From assembly GCF_023272795.1 (NCBI RefSeq), contig NZ_CP096829.1, forward strand, positions 2,170,001 through 2,234,000: a stretch of DNA of 64,000 bases. Reading direction: 5' to 3'. Position numbers and translations under genes: made by a program. Shown here piece by piece: positions 42,669-51,836 of this stretch. The notes under the pieces are model-generated. The model searched no databases. It saw nothing but the letters and a program-made list of their open reading frames with translations, and was not told the origin of the DNA. Position 1 is the first letter of the stretch. Every line of letters begins with the position of its first letter. The stretch is from Flavobacterium humidisoli (GTDB lineage: Bacteria; Bacteroidota; Bacteroidia; Flavobacteriales; Flavobacteriaceae).

Positions 42669-45476
42669 TTAAAATTCAAATTCTCCAATTAAAATTTTAC
42701 TATCACTTTCACGTTTGTTTTCTTTTTGACTCTGGAAAACAGCAATTTTTCGTTCTTGTCTACCATCAGAATAGTAAAGATACACTTCTGCCATTATGGT
42801 TGTTGGTCCAGAAAGAATATTCTGTCTCTCACCGAAGAAATTAGTCTTGATTTTATATTTTCCTTTAATTGCTTTTTTTAGTAAAAACTGTTCAGGACCA
42901 AAACCTTGAGTGAAATCGTTGCTTAATCTTCCTCCAATTTCTGTAGATTTATGTGAGTACGAACAATCTTCTCCTCTTGGATCTGTAACCCAAAGATCAA
43001 TATCTGTATTGTCTTTATTCCAGTTAATAACAACACGGATGTCAACAGGAAGATTTGCTTTGAGACGATCATCTACTTTGCTAGCATCAACATTTTTGTT
43101 TTGGCTCAAAATATTATTGATTTCCATAATCAAAATCTCTTCAATACCAGTATCTCTCACAGAAATCTCATCGGTATATTCCTGATAGAGCATACCTTTA
43201 TAGATATTAAGAGCTTCTTGAGGTTTTTTATTGTCAACCAAAGCCAATGCATAATCTCTATGACTTTGAGGATCAAATGGTCTCCATTCTAGAATCTTTT
43301 GAGTTATCCACAATTCTTTTTCATAATTACCTCTCTGTTTTAACAGATAAGATATCGTCTTGTATAATTCTTCATTTTCCAAATCAAGTTCTGCTAATGT
43401 GCTTAAAACCTTTAGAGAGAGTGCTTTGTCTCCTTTTTTGAAAAGTAGTTTAGAAACATCAAAATAATAAGTTACCTGTTTTTCATATTTTGGACGATTT
43501 TCAAGATATTTCTGGTAAATCAATTCAGGAGATTGTAAAGCCTGAAAATCTTTCATATACTCTTGAGTGCTTTCTACATCTACCAAAGTTATTTTTCCAG
43601 AAGATGTTTTTTTATCAGCTAAAGAGTTGCTTTCTGCAGAATACACAGCATTGTCGCTAACAACACTTTCTTCTGAAGATAATTTTTGCGACTGCTTAGA
43701 AATTTTTGGATACTGTTTTTTTTCTGTAGGTTTAAATTCGCTATTCCACCAAGTTGTCAATTCTCGTGTTTTATCAAAAGCTTTAGAGAGAAGATCTCTT
43801 CTTTTTTCTAAAATCTGTTTTTTGTTTTGCGAAACTATTTTGTTGTATTCTGATAATAATTCCTGAGTAGGAGTGATGCCAAAACGTACATAATCGTTCA
43901 CATCCTCCAATACAATAAGACTGGTGTTCTTGCTTACCACACCAAACTGTTCGCTCAGATTTCTGATTTCATCGCTGTTTTGTGTTGAATTAAGTTCAAG
44001 ATCATTAATTTTTCGTTGTGCCCAAAATTGTGCAACAGGCCAATTATCTACTTGTACTGCATTAGTAAAATCTACAGGTACTTCAAATTTTTTATTTCCT
44101 ACTGAAAAAACAGCAGTAAGTTTACTCAAATTAGAAGATGAAATCCCGAATATGTTGACTGGTTCGTTTACTGCAGTTCCAACGTTTGGAAACAGTTCCT
44201 GAAGTGTATTTGTTTCTTTAAAACCTAAAAATACAATAGGAAGTCTTTTATACGTTTTTAGAGCAGATTGCGTATCTAATTCGTTAAGATTGATAAAATT
44301 TCCTCCAGATTGTGACGCTAAAAGTTTCATCAGATTAAAATCAGAAGTTGGCGTGCTCGTTATACTGTTGACAGGTTTTTTGAATTTTAAAGTTAAATCA
44401 CCAAAATTTGAAATTCCGTCAGAAAATAAAAGATATTCGTCTATTGATGAAATTTCTTTTAAAGCACTAAAATCGGTTCCGCCATCATATTTTAGATTCA
44501 GAATTCTGTCTTTTAATGCATTCCAGTTTCCTCCAGAAACAGTAAATTCTTCTGTTTTTTCTAAAATGTTATTTAAAAGAACAAAAGAGACTGTGACATT
44601 CTTGTTGTCTAAGAAATAAGCATTAAGAAAGTCCAGTTCTTTTTGATGATCTCTCTTTGATCCGCTGAATGAATTATCCCAAATAATAGCAATTTTTTGA
44701 GATTTTGCTTTTTCTTGTACAGGAAAATTCATTGAAACGCTTGCAGCAAAATAAGATTTGTCGTCAGAAGCTTTTTGAAGCATCACATTAGACGATTCGC
44801 TTACTTTTGGAATACTTACTTTAAGACTCTGAGTTGGCGTAAAATTAGTTTTCTTAATTTCAGCAATCCATTGATTTCCTTGTTTCTGAAAAGTAAAACT
44901 TCCATCTGGATTTTCTGTAATTTTAGGAGTTGACAGATTTTCATTAACCAACACTTTCAGATTGAATTTAGGAATACTAACAGCATTAGCAAAACTTAAA
45001 AAATATTGGTAATCAGTAGCCGAATTTTTCAACTCCTGATTGTAAGTAATTTTAATGATTCTGCTGCCTCTAGCCGTAAGTGGGTAAATTCTAGTTCTGA
45101 AATTGTTTCCGGCTACTTTTTCAATAATACCTGGATCTATATTTCTTTTTTCAATACTTTCAAATACTTCTTTAGCTCGTTCTTTTGGAACAGGAACTGC
45201 ATCTCTTAAGCTTCCATTAATGTCCAAAGCATAACCGCTTACGCTTACACCTTCAGGCAATGGAAGTGTGAAATTTCCCTCTAAAATTCTGTCGCCAGGA
45301 TTGTAAAATGTATAAGTAGCTGTAGTTGAGGCAAGATTTCCTAAAATCTTGGTTTCAATTTTGACCTCCTGTAAGATTACCGAATTTTTTTTCTGATTTT
45401 CGATATCCAGAGTTGGAATCTGTGAAAATGCGACGCTACAGAACAGTAGTGCACAGATAGTAAAAAATTTATTCAT
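42669..45476 (-). CDS. VIT/vWA/TPR protein with DUF2135-like C-terminus
   Basis: The 935-residue protein has a signal peptide (MNKFFTICALLFCSVAFSQ), an inter-alpha-trypsin inhibitor VIT domain (about 25-150; ATYTFYNPGDRILEGNFTLPLPEGVSV and AKEVFESIE), a von Willebrand A domain (about 255-400) with the MIDAS motif DNSFS, a helical TPR-like region (about 640-800; SHRDYALALVDNKKPQEALNIYKGM) and a beta-rich C-terminus (about 825-935; WNKDNTDIDLWVTDPRGEDC), like YfaP/DUF2135. It is exported and likely binds partner proteins in a metal-dependent way. The next minus-strand neighbour upstream is a membrane-anchored protease. Confidence 0.9.
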   Translation of the reverse strand: MNKFFTICALLFCSVAFSQIPTLDIENQKKNSVILQEVKIETKILGNLASTTATYTFYNPGDRILEGNFTLPLPEGVSVSGYALDINGSLRDAVPVPKERAKEVFESIEKRNIDPGIIEKVAGNNFRTRIYPLTARGSRIIKITYNQELKNSATDYQYFLSFANAVSIPKFNLKVLVNENLSTPKITENPDGSFTFQKQGNQWIAEIKKTNFTPTQSLKVSIPKVSESSNVMLQKASDDKSYFAASVSMNFPVQEKAKSQKIAIIWDNSFSGSKRDHQKELDFLNAYFLDNKNVTVSFVLLNNILEKTEEFTVSGGNWNALKDRILNLKYDGGTDFSALKEISSIDEYLLFSDGISNFGDLTLKFKKPVNSITSTPTSDFNLMKLLASQSGGNFINLNELDTQSALKTYKRLPIVFLGFKETNTLQELFPNVGTAVNEPVNIFGISSSNLSKLTAVFSVGNKKFEVPVDFTNAVQVDNWPVAQFWAQRKINDLELNSTQNSDEIRNLSEQFGVVSKNTSLIVLEDVNDYVRFGITPTQELLSEYNKIVSQNKKQILEKRRDLLSKAFDKTRELTTWWNSEFKPTEKKQYPKISKQSQKLSSEESVVSDNAVYSAESNSLADKKTSSGKITLVDVESTQEYMKDFQALQSPELIYQKYLENRPKYEKQVTYYFDVSKLLFKKGDKALSLKVLSTLAELDLENEELYKTISYLLKQRGNYEKELWITQKILEWRPFDPQSHRDYALALVDNKKPQEALNIYKGMLYQEYTDEISVRDTGIEEILIMEINNILSQNKNVDASKVDDRLKANLPVDIRVVINWNKDNTDIDLWVTDPRGEDCSYSHKSTEIGGRLSNDFTQGFGPEQFLLKKAIKGKYKIKTNFFGERQNILSGPTTIMAEVYLYYSDGRQERKIAVFQSQKENKRESDSKILIGEFEF

Positions 45477-45561
45477 AATTAATAAACGCGATTTTTGTTT
45501 GATTGGAAATGTGAAAACCCGATTAGCTTTTAGAGTCTTTATTTTTTGATTTTTTTTCCAA

Positions 45562-46707
45562 TTAAAGTGATTGAATATGCTTAGCTACAATTCCAAAATT
45601 GAAACCCTGAACCTGATCGAATCCACTGAAATTAACGGCAATCAGTTGGCCACATTCATTAAAAACCGGTGAACCACTAGCACCATGCGTAGAAGTTATA
45701 CTGTATTGAATTTTGTTGCCATCAGATTCTTTACTTATTTGACCATTGTAAAGCTGTACTTTTATACCAGAATTGGTCTGTGCCAAATCTATTCCCATTG
45801 GATAGCCCACCATTATCGCTTTTTGCCCAGGAGCTAGAGAAGTATCATTGTCAACAATATTATCAAGGCTAATGATGTTAGTAACAGTTTGCGGAGTTTT
45901 ATGATCGGCTACTTGCAAAATGCCTAAATCAATATTGGTGTCATCAGAAACTTTTTTCATTTCACAATTAATCCATTCGCTATCAGAATTATGAAGTGCA
46001 ACTTGAATATCTACCGTTTTTACATATACTTCAATATTTTCGATTGAAACATATTCTTTTACTGGAATAGATGCAGCGATATCAGTTGATACTTGAGAGG
46101 TATCTGTTTCTGTTTCATTAGAACTAACAAATTCTTCACCCGCTGACTCAGTAGTTTCTTCGCTTGGTTCTTCATAATCTCCATCTCCCTCGCCTTCATC
46201 ATACGAGATTGAAGCATGTGACCAGTTGTTATTAATAAAACTTTCATACTCATCTTCAGAAACATCGGTAGTAAGAATAGAAGCAACCTTCATTCTTAGA
46301 TTTCGAATAGTAGTATTTACTTTTTCACTTTCTTCTTCAGTTGAATTCCATGGTTGTAAAACATGTCTATTGGTAATCATGTCTCCTTCTGTATCTACAA
46401 AAAAGCCAGTTCCGTAAATTGTTTCTTCCTTAGCCTCCTCAACGTCAAGTGGAATTTCTTTTCCATTAATTTTAGCAAAATAACCATATCGATGCTTTAT
46501 AAGTACAACTGCGTTTTTGTAAGTATCATAGATTTTGGTATCTGTGCCTAAACAAACAGCTTCTTTTTTAGGTGTAAAATATTTAAATCCTAAGAAACCT
46601 GCCGCTGAAATAAAGATAATAGCGATGAGAACAAATTTGAATCGATTTCTTTTTTTATTGATTGTTGTTTCTAAGTCTTCGTTTGGGGCGATTTTTCTAA
46701 TTTTCAT
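45562..46707 (-). CDS. Membrane-anchored trypsin-like serine protease
   Basis: The 381-residue protein has a basic N-terminus, one transmembrane helix (about 24-43) and an outward protease domain. The catalytic triad is readable: His115 in MITNRHVLQPW, Asp260 in TNIDLGILQVA and Ser344 in THGASGSPVF. GTGFFVDTEG before the His is the usual DegP-like start. Between His and Asp lies an acidic low-complexity insert (about 165-208, rich in Glu, Ser, Thr). No PDZ domain follows. It lies 85 bases upstream of the VIT/vWA gene, so the two may form an operon. Confidence 0.88.
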   Translation of the reverse strand: MKIRKIAPNEDLETTINKKRNRFKFVLIAIIFISAAGFLGFKYFTPKKEAVCLGTDTKIYDTYKNAVVLIKHRYGYFAKINGKEIPLDVEEAKEETIYGTGFFVDTEGDMITNRHVLQPWNSTEEESEKVNTTIRNLRMKVASILTTDVSEDEYESFINNNWSHASISYDEGEGDGDYEEPSEETTESAGEEFVSSNETETDTSQVSTDIAASIPVKEYVSIENIEVYVKTVDIQVALHNSDSEWINCEMKKVSDDTNIDLGILQVADHKTPQTVTNIISLDNIVDNDTSLAPGQKAIMVGYPMGIDLAQTNSGIKVQLYNGQISKESDGNKIQYSITSTHGASGSPVFNECGQLIAVNFSGFDQVQGFNFGIVAKHIQSL

Positions 46708-46754
46708 TTAAAGTATTGGTTGAAAAATGTTAATTGAATGGTTTTGGGTTAAAA

Positions 46755-46785
46755 AAAAATAGACTTTGTATAAAGTCTATTTTTT
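46755..46785. terminator. Symmetrical terminator-like hairpin in the protease leader
   Basis: AATAGACTTT pairs with AAAGTCTATT with a 4-base loop; A runs precede and T runs follow on each strand. It lies 48 bases before the protease start. It could end plus-strand RNA, or act as a leader attenuator for the protease gene. Confidence 0.55.
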
Positions 46786-47012
46786 CTTCAAATGTAGTAA
46801 TTTGTTTGCTAAAAAAAAGCAAAAACAAAATCAATTGCATATTCAATGCTAACCGAATTTTGTTTTGGTTTTTAGTGTTATAATAAGGCTTGTGAAAGTA
46901 TTTCTGGTAAAACAATTTGATAGAAGTAAAAATGTTGTTTTCCAATTTTTTAAGCGCTATTTTTTGTTTTGATTTTAATGTGATGGGAAGAAGTATTTGT
47001 TTTAAGAAAAAG

Positions 47013-47045
47013 AAACCCGACAGGTTTTTAAAACCTGTCGGGTTA
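47013..47045. terminator. Terminator after the nuclease gene (AACCCGACAG family)
   Basis: AACCCGACAGGTTT/AAACCTGTCGGGTT, a perfect 14-bp stem, lies 4 bases past the stop of the 169-residue gene. It is the third member of this hairpin family in the window. Confidence 0.8.
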
Positions 47046-47048
47046 TTA

Positions 47049-47558
47049 TTACTCGAAACATATATAATTGCCTTCTTGAAGATCTATTTGATATTTGTTT
47101 TTAAATTCTTTCTGTTTTGTTGAAACACTTGCTTGAGGTGCAATTCTTTTGTGATTATCAAAACAAATTATCGCATTTTTACTTTCAAGATTAATAGAAT
47201 CAATTTTCTTTAAATAAAACTTAATGGTGTTTTCTAATTGTTTTATACCTTTTTTTCTTCGAACTGATAAGTTTTCGTCTGTAGCTTTTATTTCAGTAAA
47301 GTAGACACAATTATCATTAAGGATAACGTAGTCACATTGTCCTCCTTTTACACTTTTCATAAGGCAATCATCATTCTGAATGAAGTTATATGATGAAATT
47401 GTATTATTTTGAATATGAAAATGATATTTTTCTTTAGCATCGACCAAAACTCCTTTTTTTGATTTCGGGTCTTCAAAAACAAATGTATGTTTGTTATTAA
47501 TTATGGTTAGGCAATTTTCTTCGATTTGAGGAAAAGCTTCTCTAAGTTGATCAATCAT
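47049..47558 (-). CDS. Putative PD-(D/E)XK-type nuclease, partner of the AAA ATPase
   Basis: I recognise no named family for this 169-residue protein. The middle has a restriction-endonuclease-like core: GGQCDYVILND (Asp76) followed after 12 residues by VYFTEIKA (Glu89-x-Lys91), the D-x(n)-E-x-K pattern, and then a helix with RKKGIKQLENTIKFYL carrying Gln107. That strand-strand-helix order fits PD-(D/E)XK nucleases. The start overlaps the stop of the ATPase gene by 4 bases (ATGA), so the two are made together. The coding sequence is markedly AT-rich. Nuclease activity is inferred. Confidence 0.6.
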   Translation of the reverse strand: MIDQLREAFPQIEENCLTIINNKHTFVFEDPKSKKGVLVDAKEKYHFHIQNNTISSYNFIQNDDCLMKSVKGGQCDYVILNDNCVYFTEIKATDENLSVRRKKGIKQLENTIKFYLKKIDSINLESKNAIICFDNHKRIAPQASVSTKQKEFKNKYQIDLQEGNYICFE

Positions 47559-48883
47559 AAATTTAATAATTTATTAAATTCGTCAGCAAAACTGTCAGAA
47601 ACAGAGTCAATCATGTTTTCGGAAATTTGTCCTAATTTATCATTCATTATCTTTCTTGCTTTTCCATTTTTCAATTCGTAAGCAATAAAATTTTTAGGAT
47701 TAAGCCAAGATTCTTTTTTTATAATTTTGTTTACCTCTTTTGTTTTTTTTTGTCCCTTATCATGAGCCAATAATAAATTGTTTATTGATGCTAAAACAAA
47801 TGGACTATGAGTTGTAAGAATTAAATTTTTTCTTTCATATAAACAATTTTTAACTAAATATTTAATCAATTCATGTTGTGCTTTTGGATATAAGTTCAAT
47901 TCTGGTTCTTCAACAACAAAATTAAAATTATATTCTTCTTTTAAAGTTTTAGAATATTCAACTAAAAGTAAAATTGGAATTATAGATTGTAAACCAGAAG
48001 CAGATTCTAATAAATCAACTTTTTCATTTTCATTATGATATATGTATGAAGTTTTCCCTTCTCTTTTGTATTTTATTTTTTTGTCAATGATGCTTAAAGG
48101 CAATTCCTTAATTGTATTTATAGCTTTTTCATATTCTTGACCTATAGTAAGAAGATATTTAGGAATTTTTACATTATTATTAATTAATCCAAAAATGTTT
48201 TCAGATATCAGATGAAGAAAACTTCTTTCAGATGGAATGTAAATTGAATCAAACAAAAATATATTAGGAAAGCAATTAACTAATTGATTTAGAAGAAAAA
48301 AATAGTCATCAATTTTTCTTTCTCTTTCTAAAATATCAAGTAACCAATCTATATCATCATTATCAACCTTAAGTTTTTTGATCCTCTTATCGGCAAAATG
48401 AGCTTCAAATTTTACTTTTTGAATTTGATTTGAAAATAGATTGTAAAATTCATTTTTATGAATCAAGTTGAGTAAATTAATATAAGAAACTATTATGTAC
48501 TTTAATGTTCTTAAAGCTTCTTCTGTGTCTTCATATGATACTTTTCCATTTTTTGAAATTGAAAGTAACTGATGTATCGAATTTTTTAAATATTTATTAT
48601 TTGAGTATTCAAAATTAAAATTAGTAATCTCTCTGTTTAGAACTTCATATTTTATAAAAGTATTTAAATCTAAATAACTTAAAATATTATATTTTTCAAG
48701 TTCAGTTTCAAATTTCAAATTATGATTATTTCTAAACTCTTCGTCTTCTAGTATTGAAATCAATTTAGCCAAAGTACTTTTTCCTGAGGCTTGTGCTCCA
48801 ATAAAAGTAACCATTTCTCTAACTTCGATATCAATATCTTTTAAGGGGCCGAAATTTTTAACAATAAGTCTTGATCTTTCCAT
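47555..48883 (-). CDS. AAA/ABC-type ATPase of a putative defence pair
   Basis: The 442-residue protein is an SMC/ABC-like ATPase similar in layout to the ATPases of OLD, Septu and PARIS-type systems. Walker A is GAQASGKST (29-37), the signature-like SASGLQS lies at 294-300, Walker B is FVVEEPE (322-328) in FNFVVEEPELNLYPKAQHELI, and the H-loop is LTTHSPF (His359). The central region (about 60-290) is helical and very rich in Asn, Ile and Lys. It has no TOPRIM domain at the C-terminus, unlike OLD proteins; the nuclease function would be supplied by the overlapping next gene. AT content looks higher than the flanking lysS, which hints at transfer. Confidence 0.8.
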   Translation of the reverse strand: MERSRLIVKNFGPLKDIDIEVREMVTFIGAQASGKSTLAKLISILEDEEFRNNHNLKFETELEKYNILSYLDLNTFIKYEVLNREITNFNFEYSNNKYLKNSIHQLLSISKNGKVSYEDTEEALRTLKYIIVSYINLLNLIHKNEFYNLFSNQIQKVKFEAHFADKRIKKLKVDNDDIDWLLDILERERKIDDYFFLLNQLVNCFPNIFLFDSIYIPSERSFLHLISENIFGLINNNVKIPKYLLTIGQEYEKAINTIKELPLSIIDKKIKYKREGKTSYIYHNENEKVDLLESASGLQSIIPILLLVEYSKTLKEEYNFNFVVEEPELNLYPKAQHELIKYLVKNCLYERKNLILTTHSPFVLASINNLLLAHDKGQKKTKEVNKIIKKESWLNPKNFIAYELKNGKARKIMNDKLGQISENMIDSVSDSFADEFNKLLNL

Positions 48884-48915
48884 GTTTTCAAAATTAAGGA
48901 AAATATTTATATATG

Positions 48916-48945
48916 AAAAAGGAGCTTCATAAAAAGCTCCTTTTT
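48916..48945. terminator. Terminator between lysS and the ATPase gene
   Basis: AAAAAGGAGCTT/AAGCTCCTTTTT with a short A-rich loop. On the minus strand it lies 26 bases past the lysS stop and ends that transcript ahead of the ATPase gene, so the ATPase-nuclease pair should need its own promoter or read-through. Confidence 0.8.
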
Positions 48946-48970
48946 AAATTTTATATGATTTTAAAGGAAT

Positions 48971-50674
48971 TTACCCCACCAATTCCACAAATTTAAACTC
49001 GCCATCAACGACAACTTTAGTCAAACCGTGTTTAGATAAATTTTTCATAGAAGCATCCCATTTTTTACCGCTTAAGTTAGCAGAAACTTTAAGCTGAGAT
49101 AAATCCATTTTATTTTCGTTTCCTTTCAATAAAGTAATGATAACTTTTTCTTCTTCCGTCAATTCGATCTGAGTTTGTTTTTTCTCAGGACGCATTTGCG
49201 GGAACAATAAAACCTCTTGAATTGAAGCGTTGTTTGTTAAATACATAATCAAACGGTCCATTCCAATTCCCATTCCAGAAGTAGGAGGCATACCGTATTC
49301 AAGAGCTCTTAGGAAATCTTCATCGATAATTCCGTTTGCTTCGTCATCCCCTTTTGCTGCCAAACGCATTTGATCTTCAAAACGCTCTCTTTGGTCAATT
49401 GGATCATTTAATTCAGAATATGCATTTGCAATTTCTTTTCCGCAAACCATTAACTCAAAACGCTCAGTTAGATCTGGATTGTCACGGTGCTCTTTACAAA
49501 GCGGAGACATTTCTTTTGGATAATCTGTAATGAAAGTTGGCTGAATATAATTTCCTTCACATTTTGCTCCAAAAATCTCATCAATCAATTTTCCTTTACC
49601 CATTGTTTCGTCAACCTCGATTCCCATTCCACGTGCAGCTTCAAACAATTCCTGCTCTGTTTTTCCAGAAATATCAAAACCAGTAAAATGTTTGATAGAA
49701 TCTGTCATCGTAACACGTGCGTAAGGCGCTTTAAAATTGATTTTGTGCTCACCAAAAGTCACTTCGCTTGTGCCATTTACAGCAATTGCACAATGTTCTA
49801 ATAAACCTTCAGCAAATTCCATCATCCAATTGTAGTCTTTGTAAGCTACATATATCTCCATTGCAGTAAACTCAGGGTTATGCGTTCTGTCCATACCTTC
49901 GTTACGGAAGTTTCTAGAGAACTCATAAACACCTTCAAACCCACCAACAATTAATCTTTTTAAATATAACTCATTCGCGATACGCATGTAAAGCGGAATA
50001 TCAAGCGAGTTATGGTGCGTAATAAATGGTCTTGCAGAAGCACCACCAGGAATTGATTGTAAAACCGGAGTGTCAACTTCCAAATATCCTGCATCGTTAA
50101 AATAACCACGCATCGCACTGAACAATTTAGTACGTTTGATGAAAGTTTCTTTAACTTGAGGGTTTACTGTTAAGTCTACATAGCGCATTCTGTAACGTAA
50201 CTCAGCATCATTAAATGCGTCGTGAACATTTCCTTCTTCGTCAACTTTTGGCAACGGAAGCGGACGTAAAGTTTTACTCAAGAAAGTAAAGCCAGAAACA
50301 CGAATACATTTTGCACCAACTTGAGTTGTAAACAATTCACCTTCAATACCAATAAAATCTCCTAAATCGGTTAATTTTTTGAATACTTGGTTGTATAAAG
50401 TTTTGTCGTCACCCTCACATAATACATCACGGTTTACGTACAGTTGAATACGCCCTTCACTATCTTGCAATTCAGCAAAACAAGCTTTACCTTGATCACG
50501 AACACTCATCAAACGTCCAGCAACGATAACCTTCTTACCCTCTTCAAATGATTCCTTTATCTGCTTAGATGTGTGATTTACAGGAAAAAGATTAGCTGGA
50601 TAAGGATTGATTCCTAAGTTGCGTAAGTTTTGAAGTTTTTCTCTTCTGATGATTTCTTGTTCTGATAATGCCAT
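48971..50674 (-). CDS. lysS: Lysyl-tRNA synthetase, class II
   Basis: The 567-residue enzyme has an N-terminal OB-fold anticodon-binding domain (about 45-150; VAGRLMSVRDQGKACFAELQD) and a class II catalytic core (about 180-505). Motif 2 is FRNEGMDRTHNPEFTAMEIY and motif 3 is GMPPTSGMGIGMDRLIMYL. The C-terminus extends about 65 residues past the usual bacterial end, with LKGNENKMDLSQLKVSANLSGKKWDASMKNL, a helix-turn-helix-like addition found in many Bacteroidota LysRS. A -7 element TATCTTTG (50706-50699) lies 25 bases before the start. Confidence 0.97.
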   Translation of the reverse strand: MALSEQEIIRREKLQNLRNLGINPYPANLFPVNHTSKQIKESFEEGKKVIVAGRLMSVRDQGKACFAELQDSEGRIQLYVNRDVLCEGDDKTLYNQVFKKLTDLGDFIGIEGELFTTQVGAKCIRVSGFTFLSKTLRPLPLPKVDEEGNVHDAFNDAELRYRMRYVDLTVNPQVKETFIKRTKLFSAMRGYFNDAGYLEVDTPVLQSIPGGASARPFITHHNSLDIPLYMRIANELYLKRLIVGGFEGVYEFSRNFRNEGMDRTHNPEFTAMEIYVAYKDYNWMMEFAEGLLEHCAIAVNGTSEVTFGEHKINFKAPYARVTMTDSIKHFTGFDISGKTEQELFEAARGMGIEVDETMGKGKLIDEIFGAKCEGNYIQPTFITDYPKEMSPLCKEHRDNPDLTERFELMVCGKEIANAYSELNDPIDQRERFEDQMRLAAKGDDEANGIIDEDFLRALEYGMPPTSGMGIGMDRLIMYLTNNASIQEVLLFPQMRPEKKQTQIELTEEEKVIITLLKGNENKMDLSQLKVSANLSGKKWDASMKNLSKHGLTKVVVDGEFKFVELVG

Positions 50675-50698
50675 TTTTGCTTTATTTTTTTAAGTGTG

Positions 50699-50706
50699 CA
50701 AAGATA
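50699..50706 (-). promoter_or_regulatory. -7 element TATCTTTG for lysS
   Basis: It matches TAnnTTTG exactly on the minus strand, 25 bases before the lysS ATG. A -33 TTG is not obvious. Behind it two direct copies of GAATGCAGATTTTAGA (50715-50745) occur. Confidence 0.55.
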
Positions 50707-50965
50707 AAGAAAAGAATGCAGATTTTAGAATGCAGATTTTAGATTTTTTGTGACATCAATTTATTGGGTTTCAATCATCTTTAGTCGGCATCGATAGCTG
50801 TTAGAATAGATTTGTTTCGAACAAATGTAAAATGTTCTAATGTCAAGTTATTCATTTACAGAGCTTGGATAAAGCCTCAAATGAAAAATTTGAAGTTGTT
50901 TTAAAATGCAACTAAAATAATTCTTAAAAGAAAGTATCTTCGCTTGAATAACTTAAACCTCAATT

Positions 50966-51769
50966 ATGAAAAAAATTCTACTTTGCTTTTTTATTGTATT
51001 CTGTATTACAAGCTGTATGCTTAAAGAAAAAATGGTTATGAATGAAGATGGATCTGGAACTTTTTCTTACGGTTTTGATATGTCTCCGATGTATAAAATG
51101 GGCATGAAAAAAAGTGATTCGACTAAAGTTAATAAAGTCGTTGACACTACTTTTACTTTCAAAGACATGCTTGACAAGTTAACCGACAGTATTTCTAAAT
51201 TACCAGATGCGGATAAAGAAAAAATCGCGATGCTAGAGAAAGAAAAAGAGAAACTTAAAATTTTGGAGAATTTTAAAGTTAGCATGAAAGTAAACGACGA
51301 AAAACAGCAATTCGAATATACTATGTCAATTGATTTTCCTAGTGGAACAGATTTTAAAACTATTGCAACACCTGCCGAAAGTTTAGAAGCGCTGGCTGCG
51401 ACAGATAAAAAAAGATTAGGAGCTGTAAGTGCTGCGCCAAAGCCAGAAGAAAAGTCTAATACCACCATTTTTTATGATGGTAAGGTTTTTATTAAAACGG
51501 TTACTCCTTCTAAAGACGATAAAAAAGTCAAAAAGAAAAAAGAAACTAAGAAAGAAAAAAGCGACGACCCATTCTCTAAAAAAATGGAAGAAATGCTGAA
51601 AGAATGTAAATATACCGCCGAGTACCAATTTCCGAAAAAGATTAAAACAATTTCGCTTAAAAATGCAGTACTGACAAAAGACAGAAAAGGTTTTACGGTA
51701 GAAATTCCTTTAGATAATATGCAGGAAAGTAATGTGGATTTTGGTTTTAAAGTAGAATTTGAGCAATAA
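50966..51769 (+). CDS. Lipoprotein, paralogue 1
   Basis: The 267-residue protein has a lipoprotein signal (MKKILLCFFIVFCITSC, Cys17) and starts the mature part with MLKEKMVMNEDGSGTFSYGFDMSPM. Then come VDTTFTFKDMLDKLTDSISKLP, a Lys/Glu-rich helix, and a beta-rich end with AEYQFPKKIKTISLKNAVLTKDRKGFTVEIPL. The next gene has the same plan and many of the same motifs, so they arose by duplication. This one has an extra Lys-rich segment (about 180-205). No function is known. Confidence 0.8.
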   Translation: MKKILLCFFIVFCITSCMLKEKMVMNEDGSGTFSYGFDMSPMYKMGMKKSDSTKVNKVVDTTFTFKDMLDKLTDSISKLPDADKEKIAMLEKEKEKLKILENFKVSMKVNDEKQQFEYTMSIDFPSGTDFKTIATPAESLEALAATDKKRLGAVSAAPKPEEKSNTTIFYDGKVFIKTVTPSKDDKKVKKKKETKKEKSDDPFSKKMEEMLKECKYTAEYQFPKKIKTISLKNAVLTKDRKGFTVEIPLDNMQESNVDFGFKVEFEQ

Positions 51770-51810
51770 TTGAGGCTTTCAATAAAATGTGTTTTTAAAA
51801 ATAGTCTTTG

Positions 51811-51818
51811 TATCTTTG
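51811..51818 (+). promoter_or_regulatory. -7 element TATCTTTG before lipoprotein paralogue 2
   Basis: An exact TAnnTTTG match 19 bases before the ATG at 51837. The similar TATCTTCG sits at 50935-50942 before paralogue 1, 24 bases from its ATG, which suggests that the promoter was duplicated with the gene. Confidence 0.5.
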
Positions 51819-51836
51819 ATAAAAAATAGAACATTA

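Larger units (their letters stand above)
46708..47048. other. AT-rich gap with a hairpin and a -7 element; no gene
   Basis: I see no credible gene in these 341 bases. TACATTTG (46796-46789, minus) fits the -7 consensus for the protease gene. Directly after it AATAGACTTT/AAAGTCTATT (46758-46781) forms a 10-bp stem with A and T runs on both sides. The far end holds the terminator of the nuclease gene (47013-47045). Confidence 0.55.

Noticed and set aside
43567..43866. About 100-codon frames antisense to the VIT/vWA gene (also near 43910-44620)
   Set aside because: They are Ser/Leu-rich mirror frames of a long real gene with clear domains; no family features.
46730..46945. 71-codon minus-strand frame upstream of the protease gene
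   Set aside because: It runs through the symmetrical hairpin and the -7 element and shows no domain or signal.
46917..47123. 68-codon plus-strand frame
   Set aside because: It crosses a terminator and runs antisense into the nuclease gene; low-complexity Phe/Leu content.
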